Assembly: GCA_029547185.1 (NCBI GenBank)
Contig: JAKPPU010000067.1
Location: forward strand, 62,001 to 126,000
From: Deltaproteobacteria bacterium
Lineage (GTDB): Bacteria > Desulfobacterota > Desulfomonilia > UBA1062
Direction: 5' to 3'
Length of the DNA: 64,000 nucleotides
The position numbers and the translations under genes are program-made. Positions 16,274 to 26,481 of the stretch are shown piece after piece; position 1 is the stretch's first letter, and each line of letters begins with the position of its first letter. Below the pieces are notes generated by a model. That model ran no database searches. It was not told where the DNA came from and saw nothing but the letters and a program-made list of their open reading frames with translations.

Positions 16274-18070
16274 TCAAGCTGCTGCGTGGAACAGGCTCTC
16301 GATCTCCTCCCTGTCTATCTTTTCCTTTTCGAGGAGGAGGCCGGCGCCCCTTTCGAGGATGTCCTTCTTTTCGCTTAAGATCGACAGGGCTACCTCGTAC
16401 TGGTCCTGGATGATCTGCCTGATCTCGTCATCGACCTCCCTCGCGGTCTCCTCGCTGTAGTCGTGGGGACCGCTGCTCCCGGCATCGATGAACTGGCCGC
16501 GCTTTTCTGGGGCGAGGTAAATCTGGCCGAGCTTTTCGCTCATGCCGTATTCCCTGACCATGCTCTTGGCGATGTCGGTTGCACGGGAGAGGTCGTTGTG
16601 GGCGCCGGTCGAGATATCGCCGAAAACGATTTCCTCCGCTGCCCTTCCCCCGAGGAGCGAGGTGATCCTGTTCAGGAGCTCGGTCCTGCTCAGGAGGAAC
16701 CGGTCCTGCGTGGGCACCTGCATGGTGTAGCCCAGCGCAGCAATGCCCCTCGGGATGATGGAGATCTTGTGCACCGGGTCGGTGCCCGGCAGGGAAAGGG
16801 CGACAATGGCGTGTCCCATCTCGTGGTTGGCCACGATCTCACGCTCCTTCTCGTTGATGAGGCGGTTCTTCTTTTCGAGACCTGCGACGACCCGCTCGAC
16901 CGCCTCCTCGAATTCGGGCATCCCAACCCTCTTCAATCTCCGCCTGACAGCGAGGAGCGCCGCTTCGTTCACGAGGTTCGCGAGGTCCGCGCCGGTCATG
17001 CCCGGGGTCATGCTGCCGAGCCTCCTGATATCGAGGTTCTCATCCGCCTTGATGTTCTTCAGGTGGACCTTGAGGATCGCCATCCTGCCCGCCTTATCCG
17101 GCCTGTCGACGAGGATGGTCCGGTCGAACCTGCCGGGGCGGAGCAGAGCCGGATCGAGGATCTCCGGACGGTTGGTGGCTGCCATGAGGATCACGCCAAC
17201 CTTCGGGTCGAAGCCGTCCATCTCCGTGAGGAGCTGGTTCAAGGTCTGCTCGCGCTCGTCGTGCCCGCCCGTGTTCCCGAGGCCCCGCGCCTTGCCCAGG
17301 GCATCGAGCTCGTCGATGAAGATGATGCAGGGGGCCTTCTTCTTGGCCTGGACAAAGAGGTCTCTCACCCGCGCGGCGCCCAGGCCCACGAACATCTCGA
17401 CGAAGTCCGACCCCGAGAGGCTGAAGAAAGGCACCCCGCTCTCGCCGGCCACTGCCTTCGCGAGCATGGTCTTGCCCGTTCCGGGAGGGCCCACGAGGAG
17501 GACCCCTTTGGGTATCCTGCCGCCGAGCTCGACGAACTTGCCCGAGTTCTTCAGGAAGTCGATGATCTCCACGAGCTCCTGCTTGGCCTCGTCGACTCCG
17601 GCCACGTCATCGAACCGGATGTTGAGCTCGTCTTCCATGTAGATCTTCGACTTGTTCTTGCCGAGCGACATGAACCCGGGCTGCTGGCCCGACATGCGCC
17701 TGATGACGAAGAGCCAGACGCCCACGAAGAGCACGATGGGCAGAACCCAGGAGAGGACATTCTGCACATAGCTCGAGTCCTCCTCTCCTTTGAACGTCAC
17801 GTGGTAGTCATCGAGCATGTCCGAAATCTCGGGGTCCACCCGGACGGTCTTGAACTTCTGCTCATGGCCGTCCTTGGCAAGGAGCTTGCCGTGGATCTCG
17901 TTCTGGGAGATCGCGACCTCGGTCACCTTGTCCGTCTTCACGAGCTCGAGAAATCTGCTGTAGGGGACGGTCTCCACTACGAACATCGAAGATATATAGC
18001 TTTGGATGATCAGGACCACCCAGATCCCGATCAGAATATACCACAGGGAAAATTTATAGCGCTTTTCCAA
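16274..18070 (-). CDS. ftsH: ATP-dependent zinc metalloprotease FtsH
   Basis: 598 residues. Two N-terminal membrane segments flank a short periplasmic domain, followed by the AAA module with Walker A GPPGTGKT (194-201), Walker [10 protein letters not shown] (249-257) and the second region of homology [18 protein letters not shown]. The zinc site HEMGH is at 416-420. FtsH forms a membrane hexamer that degrades membrane and regulatory proteins. The start is a TTG at 18070 with AGGAGG eight bases upstream; an in-frame TTG at 18157 would add 29 polar residues without a ribosome binding site. The C-terminus lacks the long tail of some homologues but ends normally. Confidence 0.95.
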   Translation of the reverse strand: MEKRYKFSLWYILIGIWVVLIIQSYISSMFVVETVPYSRFLELVKTDKVTEVAISQNEIHGKLLAKDGHEQKFKTVRVDPEISDMLDDYHVTFKGEEDSSYVQNVLSWVLPIVLFVGVWLFVIRRMSGQQPGFMSLGKNKSKIYMEDELNIRFDDVAGVDEAKQELVEIIDFLKNSGKFVELGGRIPKGVLLVGPPGTGKTMLAKAVAGESGVPFFSLSGSDFVEMFVGLGAARVRDLFVQAKKKAPCIIFIDELDALGKARGLGNTGGHDEREQTLNQLLTEMDGFDPKVGVILMAATNRPEILDPALLRPGRFDRTILVDRPDKAGRMAILKVHLKNIKADENLDIRRLGSMTPGMTGADLANLVNEAALLAVRRRLKRVGMPEFEEAVERVVAGLEKKNRLINEKEREIVANHEMGHAIVALSLPGTDPVHKISIIPRGIAALGYTMQVPTQDRFLLSRTELLNRITSLLGGRAAEEIVFGDISTGAHNDLSRATDIAKSMVREYGMSEKLGQIYLAPEKRGQFIDAGSSGPHDYSEETAREVDDEIRQIIQDQYEVALSILSEKKDILERGAGLLLEKEKIDREEIESLFHAAA

Positions 18071-18274
18071 TGTATTGTCCTCCTGGAGCGGTTTTCCTCC
18101 ACGTTCTGGCGTGAGTTGCGCACCTGAACCTCTATCAGGACGGGAAAAGAAATTCAAGCCTAATTCACAGGCGCAAATGCCCTGCCGGCCTTGTTTCCCA
18201 GGAAGTCAGTCAGCCCCGGCGGAAGATCATATGTTTGTCCTGAATCGTTCCATTTCATTCCTCCGTCTAATTTT

Positions 18275-18280
18275 TATAGT
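18275..18280 (+). promoter_or_regulatory. candidate -10 box for msrAB in the ftsH/msrAB divergent region
   Basis: TATAGT at 18275-18280 would place a transcript start about 15 bases before the msrAB start codon. No good -35 hexamer is visible at the right distance, so an activator or alternative sigma factor may be needed. The 231-base divergent region shows no other clear signal. Confidence 0.35.
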
Positions 18281-18301
18281 ACACGGGAAATGGAGGCTGC
18301 C

Positions 18302-19363
18302 ATGTTCAAACACTTTATTCCCAGGCTCTTCATCCGGATGCCCGCATTCGCAGACAATGCCTCGGGCGAGAGGCTCGAGAAGGCCACCTTTGCCGGCGGA
18401 TGCTTCTGGTGCATCGAATCGGCGTTCGAGCATGTTCCCGGCGTGGTGGAGGCCGTGTCGGGATACACCGGCGGCAATACGGTCAACCCTACCTACGAAG
18501 AGGTTTCCACGGGCCGGACGGGCCATTTCGAGGCCGTCGAGGTAACGTATGACCCGGCAAAGGTCAGCTATGCAGAGCTCCTCAACGTCTTCTGGAGCCA
18601 GATCGATCCCACGGACAGTGCGGGCCAGTTCGCGGACCACGGGTCTCAGTACCGGACAGCCGTCTTCTATCACAACGAAGAGCAGAAGCGCCTCGCAGAG
18701 GAATCAAAAAAGGCTCTTGAAAAATCCGGCAGGTTCGGCAAGCCCATTGTCACGGAGATCAGGAAGGCCGGTCCCTTTTACCGGGCCGAGGAATATCACC
18801 AGGACTACTACAGGAAGAACGCCCGGCACTACGAGTTCTACCGGAGCCACTCCGGACGGGAGCAGTACGTCAGCCCGTGCGCAGCCGGGGTCTGCCCGAT
18901 CCCGGGCGCCAAGAGCGATCCCGAGGACGAGAAGGCTCCCGAGCAGGACCTGAAGCTCCGCTTGAGCCCGCTCCAATACCACGTGACGCAGGAGTGCGGG
19001 ACGGAGAGGCCCTTCGAGAACGAGTACTGGAACAACAAGCGCGAGGGCATCTACGTGGATGTGGTCTCCGGCGAGGTCCTCTTCAGCTCGAAGGACAAGT
19101 TCGATTCCGGTACCGGCTGGCCCAGCTTCACCAGATCCCTCAAGCCCGAGAACATCGAGCAGAAAACCGACACGAGCCACGGCATGGTACGGAGCGAGGT
19201 GAGGAGCAGGCACGGCCACTCGCACCTCGGGCACGTGTTCGATGACGGCCCTGCTCCTGCCCACAAGAGGTACTGCATAAACTCCGCCTCGCTTCGCTTC
19301 ATACCCAGGGAAGACCTCGAAAAGGAAGGCTACGGCGAATACCTGAAGTACTTCGAGAAGTGA
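18302..19363 (+). CDS. msrAB: bifunctional peptide methionine sulfoxide reductase MsrA-MsrB
   Basis: 353-residue fusion. MsrA has the catalytic GCFWCIES (Cys34) and YHQDYY; MsrB follows with [18 protein letters not shown] and the catalytic [11 protein letters not shown] (Cys325). Together they repair both sulfoxide epimers of methionine. The two CxxC zinc sites found in many MsrB domains are absent ([12 protein letters not shown] where CG-x-x-LF is usual), so this is the zinc-free type. The N-terminus [15 protein letters not shown] looks like a degraded or weak export signal with an AFA-D cleavage-like site. The ATG at 18302 has GGAGG upstream; the frame is open further 5' but without signals. 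Confidence 0.92.
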   Translation: MFKHFIPRLFIRMPAFADNASGERLEKATFAGGCFWCIESAFEHVPGVVEAVSGYTGGNTVNPTYEEVSTGRTGHFEAVEVTYDPAKVSYAELLNVFWSQIDPTDSAGQFADHGSQYRTAVFYHNEEQKRLAEESKKALEKSGRFGKPIVTEIRKAGPFYRAEEYHQDYYRKNARHYEFYRSHSGREQYVSPCAAGVCPIPGAKSDPEDEKAPEQDLKLRLSPLQYHVTQECGTERPFENEYWNNKREGIYVDVVSGEVLFSSKDKFDSGTGWPSFTRSLKPENIEQKTDTSHGMVRSEVRSRHGHSHLGHVFDDGPAPAHKRYCINSASLRFIPREDLEKEGYGEYLKYFEK

Positions 19364-19683
19364 TAGGGAGCGCTCTCATCAAGAAACATACCGGCTGCAG
19401 CAGGGAATGAGAAGGAACAAATTTGTCCCGCCTCGACCCCTGTGCCCAAATTTGGATCTTCCTCGGATCCTTCTCCCTTCCCCTCTCCTGAGAATGGATC
19501 TTCCCACGCCCATATCCCAATCTGCCGTTTTCTCTATCGATATATCTTCGAAATATCCCCGCTGCCCCCGACCAGCTCCTCTCTCATGAGGGTTGGTAGA
19601 TATCTTGCACTGCGCGGGTTGACACGGATTTGGCTCAACCGTTTCCCGGACAAGGGAGGGTATCGATGCAGGGAGATGCTTAA
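19364..19683. other. 320-base intergenic region before asnB with an inverted repeat
   Basis: No gene is recognised. GGTTGA (19617-19622) and TCAACC (19635-19640) form an inverted repeat with a 12-base spacer, overlapping TTGACA at 19619-19624, a possible -35 hexamer without a convincing -10 partner. GGGAG at 19671-19675 is the ribosome binding site for the GTG start of the next gene. The rest is pyrimidine-rich and unremarkable. Confidence 0.35.
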
Positions 19684-21597
19684 GTGTGCGGTATAGCAGG
19701 GATATATAACCACCGCTCGGGCCGGTTCGAGCGTTCTTCCATGGACGAGGCGCTTTCGCTCATGGAGCACAGGGGGCCGGACGGATCGGGGATCTATGAG
19801 GACAAGGACGTCATCCTCGGCCACAGGCGTCTCGCCATCATCGATCTTGCGACCGGGGATCAGCCCATGGCCAATGAGGACAAAAGCATCCGGGTGGTCT
19901 GCAACGGCGAGATCTTCAACTACATCGAGCTGCGCTCGGAGCTTGTCGGTAAGGGCCACAGGTTCTCCACGAGCAGTGACATCGAGGTGATCGTCCACCT
20001 CTACGAAGAATACGGGACGGGATTCCTCCCGCACCTAAACGGCCAGTTCGCCTTTGCCCTGTGGGATGCGAAAGCCCGCAGGCTCATGCTTGCCCGGGAC
20101 AGGTTCGGGATAGCCCCGCTCTTCTATACCTGCAGGGGACCGTCTCTGGTGTTCGCCTCGGCGATCAAGGCCCTGATCCCGTTCACGGGCACGCCTCGCA
20201 TAGATCCCGAAGGCCTCTCCCAGGTCTTCACCTTCTGGAACACACTCGCCCCGAGGACTGCCTTCAAGGGCATCTGCCAGGTCAAACCCGGAGAATGCAT
20301 CATCCATGAGCAGAGGTCCCGGAAATCGTTCATCTACTGGGACATGAGCTTTCCCCCTCAAGGCGGCCACGATATTACCCGCAGTGAGGAGGCAGAGGGT
20401 GCCATCAGGGAGATCCTCGACGATGCCGTCTCGATCAGGCTCCGTTCGGATGTCCCGGTCGGTGCCTACTTGAGCGGCGGGATCGATTCGAGCATTCTCA
20501 CGACCCTGGTCAGGCGGCATGCACCGGGCATGGAGACCTTTTCCGTGAGCTTCGAAGACCCGGCGTACGACGAATCCGCGTTCCAGCGTGCCATGGGAGA
20601 GAGGCTCGGAACCCGCCACCACGTCACGAAGGTATCCCCCGGCGGCATCGCCGGAATATTCCGCGAGGTCATCGGGCATACCGAGACGCCCGTGCTGAGA
20701 ACCGCTCCCGCGCCCATGTTCATGCTCTCGAAGCTCACCCGCGATCACGGGATCAAGGTGGTGCTCACCGGAGAGGGGGCGGACGAGATATTCGGAGGAT
20801 ACGACATCTTCAAGGAGGCCAAAGTCCGCAGGTTCTGGGCGAAGGATCCTTCCTCGAGGCTGCGGCCCCTGCTTCTGTTCAGGCTCTATCCCTATTCCCC
20901 CGTGCAGATGAAGCGCTCCGGCAAGCTCCTCATGTCGTTCTACCGGACCGACCTCGACCGGACAGGCCATTTCGGATACTCCCACCTTCCCACCTGGAGG
21001 AATACGGGATCGATCAGGGATTATCTCAATGAGGATATCAGGCAGGAGCTCAAGGGATACGACCCGACAGCAGAGCTCGAAGCCGGGCTCCATCCGGATT
21101 TCCGCACATGGCACCCCCTGAATCAGGCACAGTACCTTGAAGTGAAGCTCCTCCTCGCCGGCTATCTCCTCTCATCCCAGGGTGAGCGCATGGCCATGGC
21201 CAACAGCGTCGAGGGCAGATACCCCTACCTCGACCACCGCCTCGTCGAATATGCTTCCCGCATCCATCCAACCCTCAAGGTGAAAGGTATGAGAGAAAAG
21301 TACATCCTCAAGAAAACGTTCACGGACAAGCTCCCTCCCGAGATCTTCACGCGCACCAAGCAGCCCTACGGCGCCCCGAACAAGGAGTCCTTCTTCGAAA
21401 ACGGCAGGCTCAAAGAGCCGTTCCTGAGGTGTACCGACGAGCGTTCATTGAATGCCGCGGGAATCTTCGATCCGGAAAGCGTGAGCAGCCTCATCCGGAA
21501 GTGCGCCTCGCCATCGAGGACAGGGTTTCGGGACAGCAGCGCCCTCGTGGGTATCCTCTCCACGCAGATCCTCATGCAGCTCTTCTGCGGAGGCTGA
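19684..21597 (+). CDS. asnB: asparagine synthetase (glutamine-hydrolysing)
   Basis: 637 residues starting with a GTG. Cys2 in MCGIAGIY is the N-terminal glutaminase nucleophile exposed after Met removal. RGPDGSG and CNGEIFNYIELR are class II glutamine amidotransferase motifs. The synthetase domain has LSGGIDSSI (ATP pyrophosphatase loop, around residue 263) and TGEGADEIFGGYD. It makes asparagine from aspartate, glutamine and ATP, or a related amide on a glycan or peptide as in some surface-polysaccharide clusters. No such cluster surrounds it, so housekeeping asparagine synthesis is the simplest reading. It is a monocistron; the next gene is 146 bases away. Confidence 0.9.
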   Translation: MCGIAGIYNHRSGRFERSSMDEALSLMEHRGPDGSGIYEDKDVILGHRRLAIIDLATGDQPMANEDKSIRVVCNGEIFNYIELRSELVGKGHRFSTSSDIEVIVHLYEEYGTGFLPHLNGQFAFALWDAKARRLMLARDRFGIAPLFYTCRGPSLVFASAIKALIPFTGTPRIDPEGLSQVFTFWNTLAPRTAFKGICQVKPGECIIHEQRSRKSFIYWDMSFPPQGGHDITRSEEAEGAIREILDDAVSIRLRSDVPVGAYLSGGIDSSILTTLVRRHAPGMETFSVSFEDPAYDESAFQRAMGERLGTRHHVTKVSPGGIAGIFREVIGHTETPVLRTAPAPMFMLSKLTRDHGIKVVLTGEGADEIFGGYDIFKEAKVRRFWAKDPSSRLRPLLLFRLYPYSPVQMKRSGKLLMSFYRTDLDRTGHFGYSHLPTWRNTGSIRDYLNEDIRQELKGYDPTAELEAGLHPDFRTWHPLNQAQYLEVKLLLAGYLLSSQGERMAMANSVEGRYPYLDHRLVEYASRIHPTLKVKGMREKYILKKTFTDKLPPEIFTRTKQPYGAPNKESFFENGRLKEPFLRCTDERSLNAAGIFDPESVSSLIRKCASPSRTGFRDSSALVGILSTQILMQLFCGG

Positions 21598-21677
21598 GAA
21601 ATTTTCGTTTCAAGGAGCAAAGATATCAGGATTTCGGCATTGCCTAAATCGAGAAAGCTCTATATTCCTATCTCCTA

Positions 21678-21724
21678 TCATGCTGGGTTCAGATGCAAGA
21701 GTCTCCGGACATCTCTCAGCATGA
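21678..21724 (+). other. two-tier stem-loop in the leader of the PAS gene
   Basis: Perfect 8-base arms TCATGCTG (21678-21685) and CAGCATGA (21717-21724) enclose inner arms AGATG (21691-21695) and CATCT (21710-21714) around a 14-base loop. There is no T-run, so it is not a normal intrinsic terminator. It sits 20 bases before the start codon and just before the AAGGAGAG ribosome binding site, so it should lie in the 5' leader. Confidence 0.5.
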
Positions 21725-21743
21725 GCCTTCTTAAGGAGAGAGT

Positions 21744-22241
21744 ATGGAAGACAGCAGCATGGCGCTGGAGCACATCATCAATGATCTCGAGGATAACTGC
21801 CAATGGCTCGCCGAATTGAGGGGACTTCTTTTGAAGCTGAAACAGGCGCACGCGGTGCTGAAAGAATACAATACGCAGTACCACACCTTCTTCTTGCTCA
21901 GCGATGAGGTCCTCTTCATCTACAACAACGAACTCAAGGTCATAAGCATCTCTCCGAACGTGGAGAGACTTCTCGGCTATAAGCCTGAAGAGATAATCGG
22001 GAAGAGCTTCAAGGAACTGGGAGTGGTCGATCCCAGGGACCGTGAGGAGGCGTTCGACCAGGCCCAGCACATGCTCTCCGTAGGCATCGTCTCAACCTCC
22101 ATCTATCGGTTCCTGAAAAAAAACGGAGAGAAAAGGTTCTGCGAGATAAAGAGTGTCCCCTACATGATGGACGGCCGGGTGGCGGGCGTCTTATGCGTAG
22201 GAAGGGACATCACTGAGCGGGTGACGAAGGAATCGAGGTGA
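21744..22241 (+). CDS. single PAS-domain sensor protein without output domain
   Basis: 165 residues. A coiled-coil-prone N-terminus (LRGLLLKLKQAHAVLKEYN) leads into a PAS fold, with VLFIYNNELKVISISPNVERLLGYKPEEIIGKSF and the PAC-type end VLCVGRDITERVTK. No kinase, GGDEF or DNA-binding domain follows, so it must signal through a partner or be a detached sensor. AAGGAGAGAG precedes the ATG. It converges with the FAD oxidoreductase gene (10 bases between the stops) and is probably alone on its transcript. Confidence 0.85.
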   Translation: MEDSSMALEHIINDLEDNCQWLAELRGLLLKLKQAHAVLKEYNTQYHTFFLLSDEVLFIYNNELKVISISPNVERLLGYKPEEIIGKSFKELGVVDPRDREEAFDQAQHMLSVGIVSTSIYRFLKKNGEKRFCEIKSVPYMMDGRVAGVLCVGRDITERVTKESR

Positions 22242-22251
22242 AAAGCGCACC

Positions 22252-23607
22252 CTACTCGATGCCGAACTTCTTGCCGAGGATCTTTTCCGCGCACCGGACA
22301 CCGGATCGGGCGGCGAAATCCATACCCACGCCTCTTCCCCGGACCGTGTCCCCGGCGAAATACAGACCTTCCATGAAGGGGGCCTTCACGTCGGGCCTGA
22401 AGATGCCCACGCACCGGGGGCGCCTGGCGATCCCGTCGATCCCGGTGAACGTTCCCTTGATGGCCCACTCTACGCTGTCCCAGATGCCCGGGAAGAGCTC
22501 CGCGAGGTCCTGCTTTGCCGCAGCCGTCTTTTCCTCCATGAGCGTTCTGTCGGAGGTGTCGAGCTCGCACGGGCATCCGCCGATGAACAGATGCCTGCCG
22601 TCGGGTGCAATGGAGGGATCGATGTTCGTTATGGGCAGGAACTGGAGAGGCAGACCCGTCCGCTTCAGCTTGTAGACGGCATGGTGGCAGAGACTGTCTG
22701 TTGCGGGCTCTCTCATGGCAAGGATCGCCCATCCCACGGCAGAGGTCGTGTTGCCCTTGAAGCCGTTCACCATCTTTCTGAAGAACTCGGGAAACTTATC
22801 CTGGGCAGCGATCCTGAACAGGTCCCAGATGAACCCGGTATAGACAACGACCGGGGCCTCGATGAATTCCTGCTCTGCAAGGTTGTACTTCGCCATGTAG
22901 AAATCGCCGTAATGGTTCTTGTCGACCATGATGCCCCTGACCTCCTGATCTTCGATGACGATCTGGGACACCGTCGTGTCAAGGCGCACATCGGTGCCCT
23001 TGGAATTCAGATATCGGTAGAAGGCATCCCACAGATTCTTGTATCCGCCTGCAGGCACCCCTGCGAATTTGCCTGTCTTCAGAACCCTGCCTGTCGAGAA
23101 GACGACCTCGGATGCCGCCATGTCATTGGTATCCGGCAGAGTCGTCACGACCATGGCCATGCCCCGGAGGAAATCGCGGATGGAGTCCTTCCTGGTCCGC
23201 TCACGTATCCAGTCCTCGATGGAGAGATCGTCGTACTTGCTCAGCTCTTCTTCGGGAGTCAGCATCATCTCTTCGGCGATCCGGGCAAAGTCAGGGTCGT
23301 CCATCGGCGCAAGCTCCATCATGTCTCTCCAGCCGGAATCGGTATATACTCGGAGGCCCGGGATCTGACACCACTCTACATGAATGCCAAGCTTGTCGGA
23401 AACCTGGCCGATGGCACTGGCATCGGATGTGATCAGCAGGTGCATCCCGTAATCGAGGGTGCACCCTCTGTACTCGTGCCAGCATGCCCGTCCTCCGAGG
23501 CGGTCCGATCTGTCCACGATGAGGACTTTCCTGCCCTCATGAGAGAGGAGAGAGCTTGCCATCATTCCCGCAGGCCCGCACCCGATTACGACTGCATCAT
23601 ACTTCAT
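22252..23607 (-). CDS. FAD-dependent amine oxidase / phytoene-desaturase-like oxidoreductase
   Basis: 451 residues. The N-terminal GxGxxG FAD fold DAVVIGCGPAGMMASSLLSH with the partner VDRSDRLGGRACWHE, and the C-terminal LYFAGDTVRGRGVGMDFAA, are typical of the phytoene-desaturase/amine-oxidase superfamily. Substrate cannot be inferred; carotenoid genes are absent. The ATG at 23607 has an extended purine-rich site (AAGGAGGAGGAAGG). A GC-rich hairpin (23641-23658) lies in its presumed leader. It is transcribed convergently with the PAS gene. Confidence 0.85.
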   Translation of the reverse strand: MKYDAVVIGCGPAGMMASSLLSHEGRKVLIVDRSDRLGGRACWHEYRGCTLDYGMHLLITSDASAIGQVSDKLGIHVEWCQIPGLRVYTDSGWRDMMELAPMDDPDFARIAEEMMLTPEEELSKYDDLSIEDWIRERTRKDSIRDFLRGMAMVVTTLPDTNDMAASEVVFSTGRVLKTGKFAGVPAGGYKNLWDAFYRYLNSKGTDVRLDTTVSQIVIEDQEVRGIMVDKNHYGDFYMAKYNLAEQEFIEAPVVVYTGFIWDLFRIAAQDKFPEFFRKMVNGFKGNTTSAVGWAILAMREPATDSLCHHAVYKLKRTGLPLQFLPITNIDPSIAPDGRHLFIGGCPCELDTSDRTLMEEKTAAAKQDLAELFPGIWDSVEWAIKGTFTGIDGIARRPRCVGIFRPDVKAPFMEGLYFAGDTVRGRGVGMDFAARSGVRCAEKILGKKFGIE

Positions 23608-23974
23608 CCCCTTCCTCCTCCTTTTTTAAGGCCGTAAATTGACCCGACGCGCCGGGTCTGCTCTCAGAATATATTAATAAGCTGAAAAAGTTTCTTCTCA
23701 ACTTTCAGGAACGTATATCGAGGTAAGGGTTCTCTCTGCCCCATCGGGGAAGCCTCCGACCGATACACTCTTTTTACGCAATCATGCCTTCACAGGTGAG
23801 GGAGCATCAAAGAGATCATCCCACCGGACAGGACGATCTCTTCATCATCGGCGGGGAGGGCCTTCCCCTTCCCTATCATCGATGGGATACCCTCATCATA
23901 ATAATATGCATGGCAAGGGTATACTTGGATTTCTCACGTGATCGAGAGGATTGAAGCTCAGTGATCCATTGAGA
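23608..23974. other. 367-base intergenic region with a GC hairpin
   Basis: GACCCG (23641-23646) and CGGGTC (23653-23658) can pair around a six-base loop, 34 bases upstream of the FAD oxidoreductase start on the minus strand. It may be a leader structure of that gene. AT-rich sequence around 23665-23690 could hold its promoter, but I cannot assign hexamers. No coding capacity is recognised in the rest. Confidence 0.35.
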
Positions 23975-25249
23975 TCAGCTCATCCAGTGCGGCTTGTCGG
24001 CCGTCCATGCCTTCACCGTTTCCTGCAGCCATCCACCGAGGCCATTCGCCATATAGAACCTCGGAAAGAGCAGATCGTCATCCGGAGAGATGACGCCCTC
24101 TTCGCGGGCGATCTTTGCCAAGGCCGTACCGGGATATATGCGGATGCCGGCAGTGATCTTCAGTGCGTCGAGCTGCAGTGATCCGGCAAAGGCGAGGCTC
24201 TCACTGACCGACTCTCTTGTCTCGCCGGGCCCTCCCAGCAGAAGGAACCCCATCCTCCCGATCCCGGCATCCCGGAGCATGTCCGAAGCCAGGCGGATGT
24301 CGTGCGGCTTGTATTTCTTGTTCATACCCTTCAGGATGCGCTCGCACCCGCTTTCGAAACCGAGGCTGACCTCTGTGCATCCGGCCTCTGCCATGAGGTC
24401 GATGAGCCCGCCGTCGATCCTGCCCGGATACAGGATGCACCTCCACGATATCTTCAGCCCGCTTCCGATGATCGCCAGGCAGAGGTCCCTGGCATACGGC
24501 AGAAGCAGGTTGAACGTGTTGTCGACAAAATAGAATTTCTCGAAACCGGCTTCGACATGCCGGGCAATGTTTTCGACGACAAGCGCAGGAGACCTCTTCC
24601 TGACCGAACGGCCCTCGATGGTAGCGGTGGAACAGTAGCTGCAGCTCATGGGGCAGCCCCTCCTCGTCTGAACCGGGAGCCATATCTCCTGCTCATGGGA
24701 AAGGGAACGGGCGCAAAGGCGAGGATCGGGCAGCGGCAGCTCATCCAGGTTCCCTGCGAAGACCCTCTCGTGCACGAGGCCACGGCCTTTAAGATAGAGG
24801 CCGGGAACCCCCGAGAGACTTGTCCCCTGCCGGATCTTCTCCAGAAGCATGGGGAATGCCTGCTCCCCCTCTCCCTGTATCCCCATGTCCGCATCCAGAT
24901 AATTCAATGCGCTTTCCGGGAAGATGCTGAAGCCTGCTCCGCCCAGAACGATGGGTGCATCCGTCAGGCCGCGGCATATCGATACGACCTTTCTGACCTC
25001 CTCGAGAAGAAATCTCGTGTCCTGCATGCTCTGATCGTCGATATTTCTCACGGAGATGCCTATCACCCCGGGATGAAAGGACTGAGCAGCCTGTGCGATC
25101 GACGATGAAACGTCGCCCCTGAACATGAGGTCCAGCAGCTCCACCTCATGGCCGGCATTGCGCGCTGCAACAGCCACGCAATTCAGTCCCAGAGGAAGGG
25201 GGAGGACATTGATCTGCTCGGTATTGGCGGATATGAGAAGCACTCGCAT
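23975..25249 (-). CDS. B12-binding-domain radical SAM protein
   Basis: 424 residues. An N-terminal cobalamin-binding Rossmann domain (PLPLGLNCVAVAARNAGHEVELLDL, broken here at IGISVRNID and LGGAGFSIFP) is followed by the radical SAM core with the cluster motif RRGCPMSCSYC and a later GPGE motif (LLLGGPGET). Family members do methylations, ring contractions or other radical chemistry on lipids and natural products; the hopanoid and bacteriochlorophyll enzymes belong here. The canonical D-x-H-x-x-G base-off motif is not obvious, so the B12 domain may bind cobalamin differently or be degenerate. It is transcribed alone. Confidence 0.87.
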   Translation of the reverse strand: MRVLLISANTEQINVLPLPLGLNCVAVAARNAGHEVELLDLMFRGDVSSSIAQAAQSFHPGVIGISVRNIDDQSMQDTRFLLEEVRKVVSICRGLTDAPIVLGGAGFSIFPESALNYLDADMGIQGEGEQAFPMLLEKIRQGTSLSGVPGLYLKGRGLVHERVFAGNLDELPLPDPRLCARSLSHEQEIWLPVQTRRGCPMSCSYCSTATIEGRSVRKRSPALVVENIARHVEAGFEKFYFVDNTFNLLLPYARDLCLAIIGSGLKISWRCILYPGRIDGGLIDLMAEAGCTEVSLGFESGCERILKGMNKKYKPHDIRLASDMLRDAGIGRMGFLLLGGPGETRESVSESLAFAGSLQLDALKITAGIRIYPGTALAKIAREEGVISPDDDLLFPRFYMANGLGGWLQETVKAWTADKPHWMS

Positions 25250-25393
25250 GATGATACTCTACCGGAAATGTCTGCAACATGGGAAGCCCGATCTTGCACC
25301 GTGGAGGCTTCCCGGAGAGGATTCTGGGAGGCGCTCGATGGGCACCCCTTCCCGATTCATTGGTCTCGGCGTCGGATCGCCCAGTGGGGGACG

Positions 25394-26266
25394 TCAGGAC
25401 AGGCTGACGAGATTGGCGAAGTTGTCGCCCAAGAGCTTCCTGCGGACGGCCTCTTCGGGGAAGAGCTTCTCGATCCTGCGCTTGATGAACCCGTAGTCAT
25501 ACCGTCCCTGCTCGTCATGGAATCCGTACGGGCCGTCCGTACCGAAGATGAGCCTGTCTGCGCCGAGATAAGCGACGGCTTCCCGCGTGGCCCTTTCGCT
25601 TACGTAGGACGTCTGGGAAAGATCGAGAGTGACGTTCTTCCACGGCAGGACCGCCTTCCATGTATCCGAATACCCGGGGAACCCGGTGTGGGCGAGGATG
25701 AGCTTGAGGTCGGGCACCTGCTTGAGGAGGGCCCCGAATTTGCCCTCTTCTCCGTAGCCGCAGTGGATGAGAAGGGGCTTGCCGATCTTTGCGAGTCTTT
25801 CGGCCACGGGAAGGAGCTCGACAGGGGTGAAATGGTGCCAGAAAGGATGCGCCTTGACGCCGATGAACCCCTTCTCGTCCTTGTATTTCTCGAGCTCGGC
25901 AACCTGGTCGTTTCTGCCCTTGGGATTGACGAAAACCCAGCCGAGGAACCGGTCGGGATGCTCCCTCACCGCATTGAAGACAAAATCGTTATCGGGGTCG
26001 GGCACGATGAAAAAAGGCTTTCCGAGGATCTTTACCTCTCCCTTTGGCGTGAAATTCGCCACGAGGGCCTTCCCTATCCCCCGCAGCTGCCGGGTCTCGA
26101 GGATGAACTGCAGCACCCTCAAGAGCGGCTTGGGCGGCTCGGGGAAAGGCGCAATGATCGACCCCATGAGCGCTGCCCTGGCTATACCGGCACGGTCCAT
26201 CTCCTCCAGGAGCTCGGCCTTTTTGAACACCCTCTCTTCCAGGTGATAATGACAGTCGATAACCAT
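25394..26266 (-). CDS. amidohydrolase-family (amidohydrolase 2) metal-dependent hydrolase/decarboxylase
   Basis: 290 residues with a TIM-barrel amidohydrolase pattern: the N-terminal MVIDCHYHLEE metal site (D-x-H-x-H), IGVKAHPFWHHF, LLIHCGYGEEG, ILAHTGFPGY and the closing IFGTDGPYGF. The group contains ACMSD-type decarboxylases and lactonases acting on aromatic or cyclic acids. The ATG at 26266 has GAGGAG six bases upstream; a start at 26296 would add ten residues without a good site. It is divergent from the UbiE-like methyltransferase. Substrate unknown; an aromatic-degradation role would suit the apparent lifestyle but is speculation. Confidence 0.85.
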   Translation of the reverse strand: MVIDCHYHLEERVFKKAELLEEMDRAGIARAALMGSIIAPFPEPPKPLLRVLQFILETRQLRGIGKALVANFTPKGEVKILGKPFFIVPDPDNDFVFNAVREHPDRFLGWVFVNPKGRNDQVAELEKYKDEKGFIGVKAHPFWHHFTPVELLPVAERLAKIGKPLLIHCGYGEEGKFGALLKQVPDLKLILAHTGFPGYSDTWKAVLPWKNVTLDLSQTSYVSERATREAVAYLGADRLIFGTDGPYGFHDEQGRYDYGFIKRRIEKLFPEEAVRRKLLGDNFANLVSLS

Positions 26267-26481
26267 GGTCTTCTCCTCAGTGCATATAGATTTCACCAGG
26301 GTATTATAATCACAAAAGCCAAAAAGTGAATCCTCGATCTTCCATTATTCCCCGGAAAAACTCTCGTGGCCGGGAGCTGCCCTTCGATGGCCGCCTAACC
26401 CGGATACATGCTCTTCTTATACCCGACGGGCATCTCTTTCTTTACCGGGAGGAGGCTTTTTGCTATGAACCTCTGCAGATC

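Noticed and set aside
16463..18127. 554-codon forward frame over ftsH
   Set aside because: Antisense shadow of an intact FtsH with all catalytic motifs.
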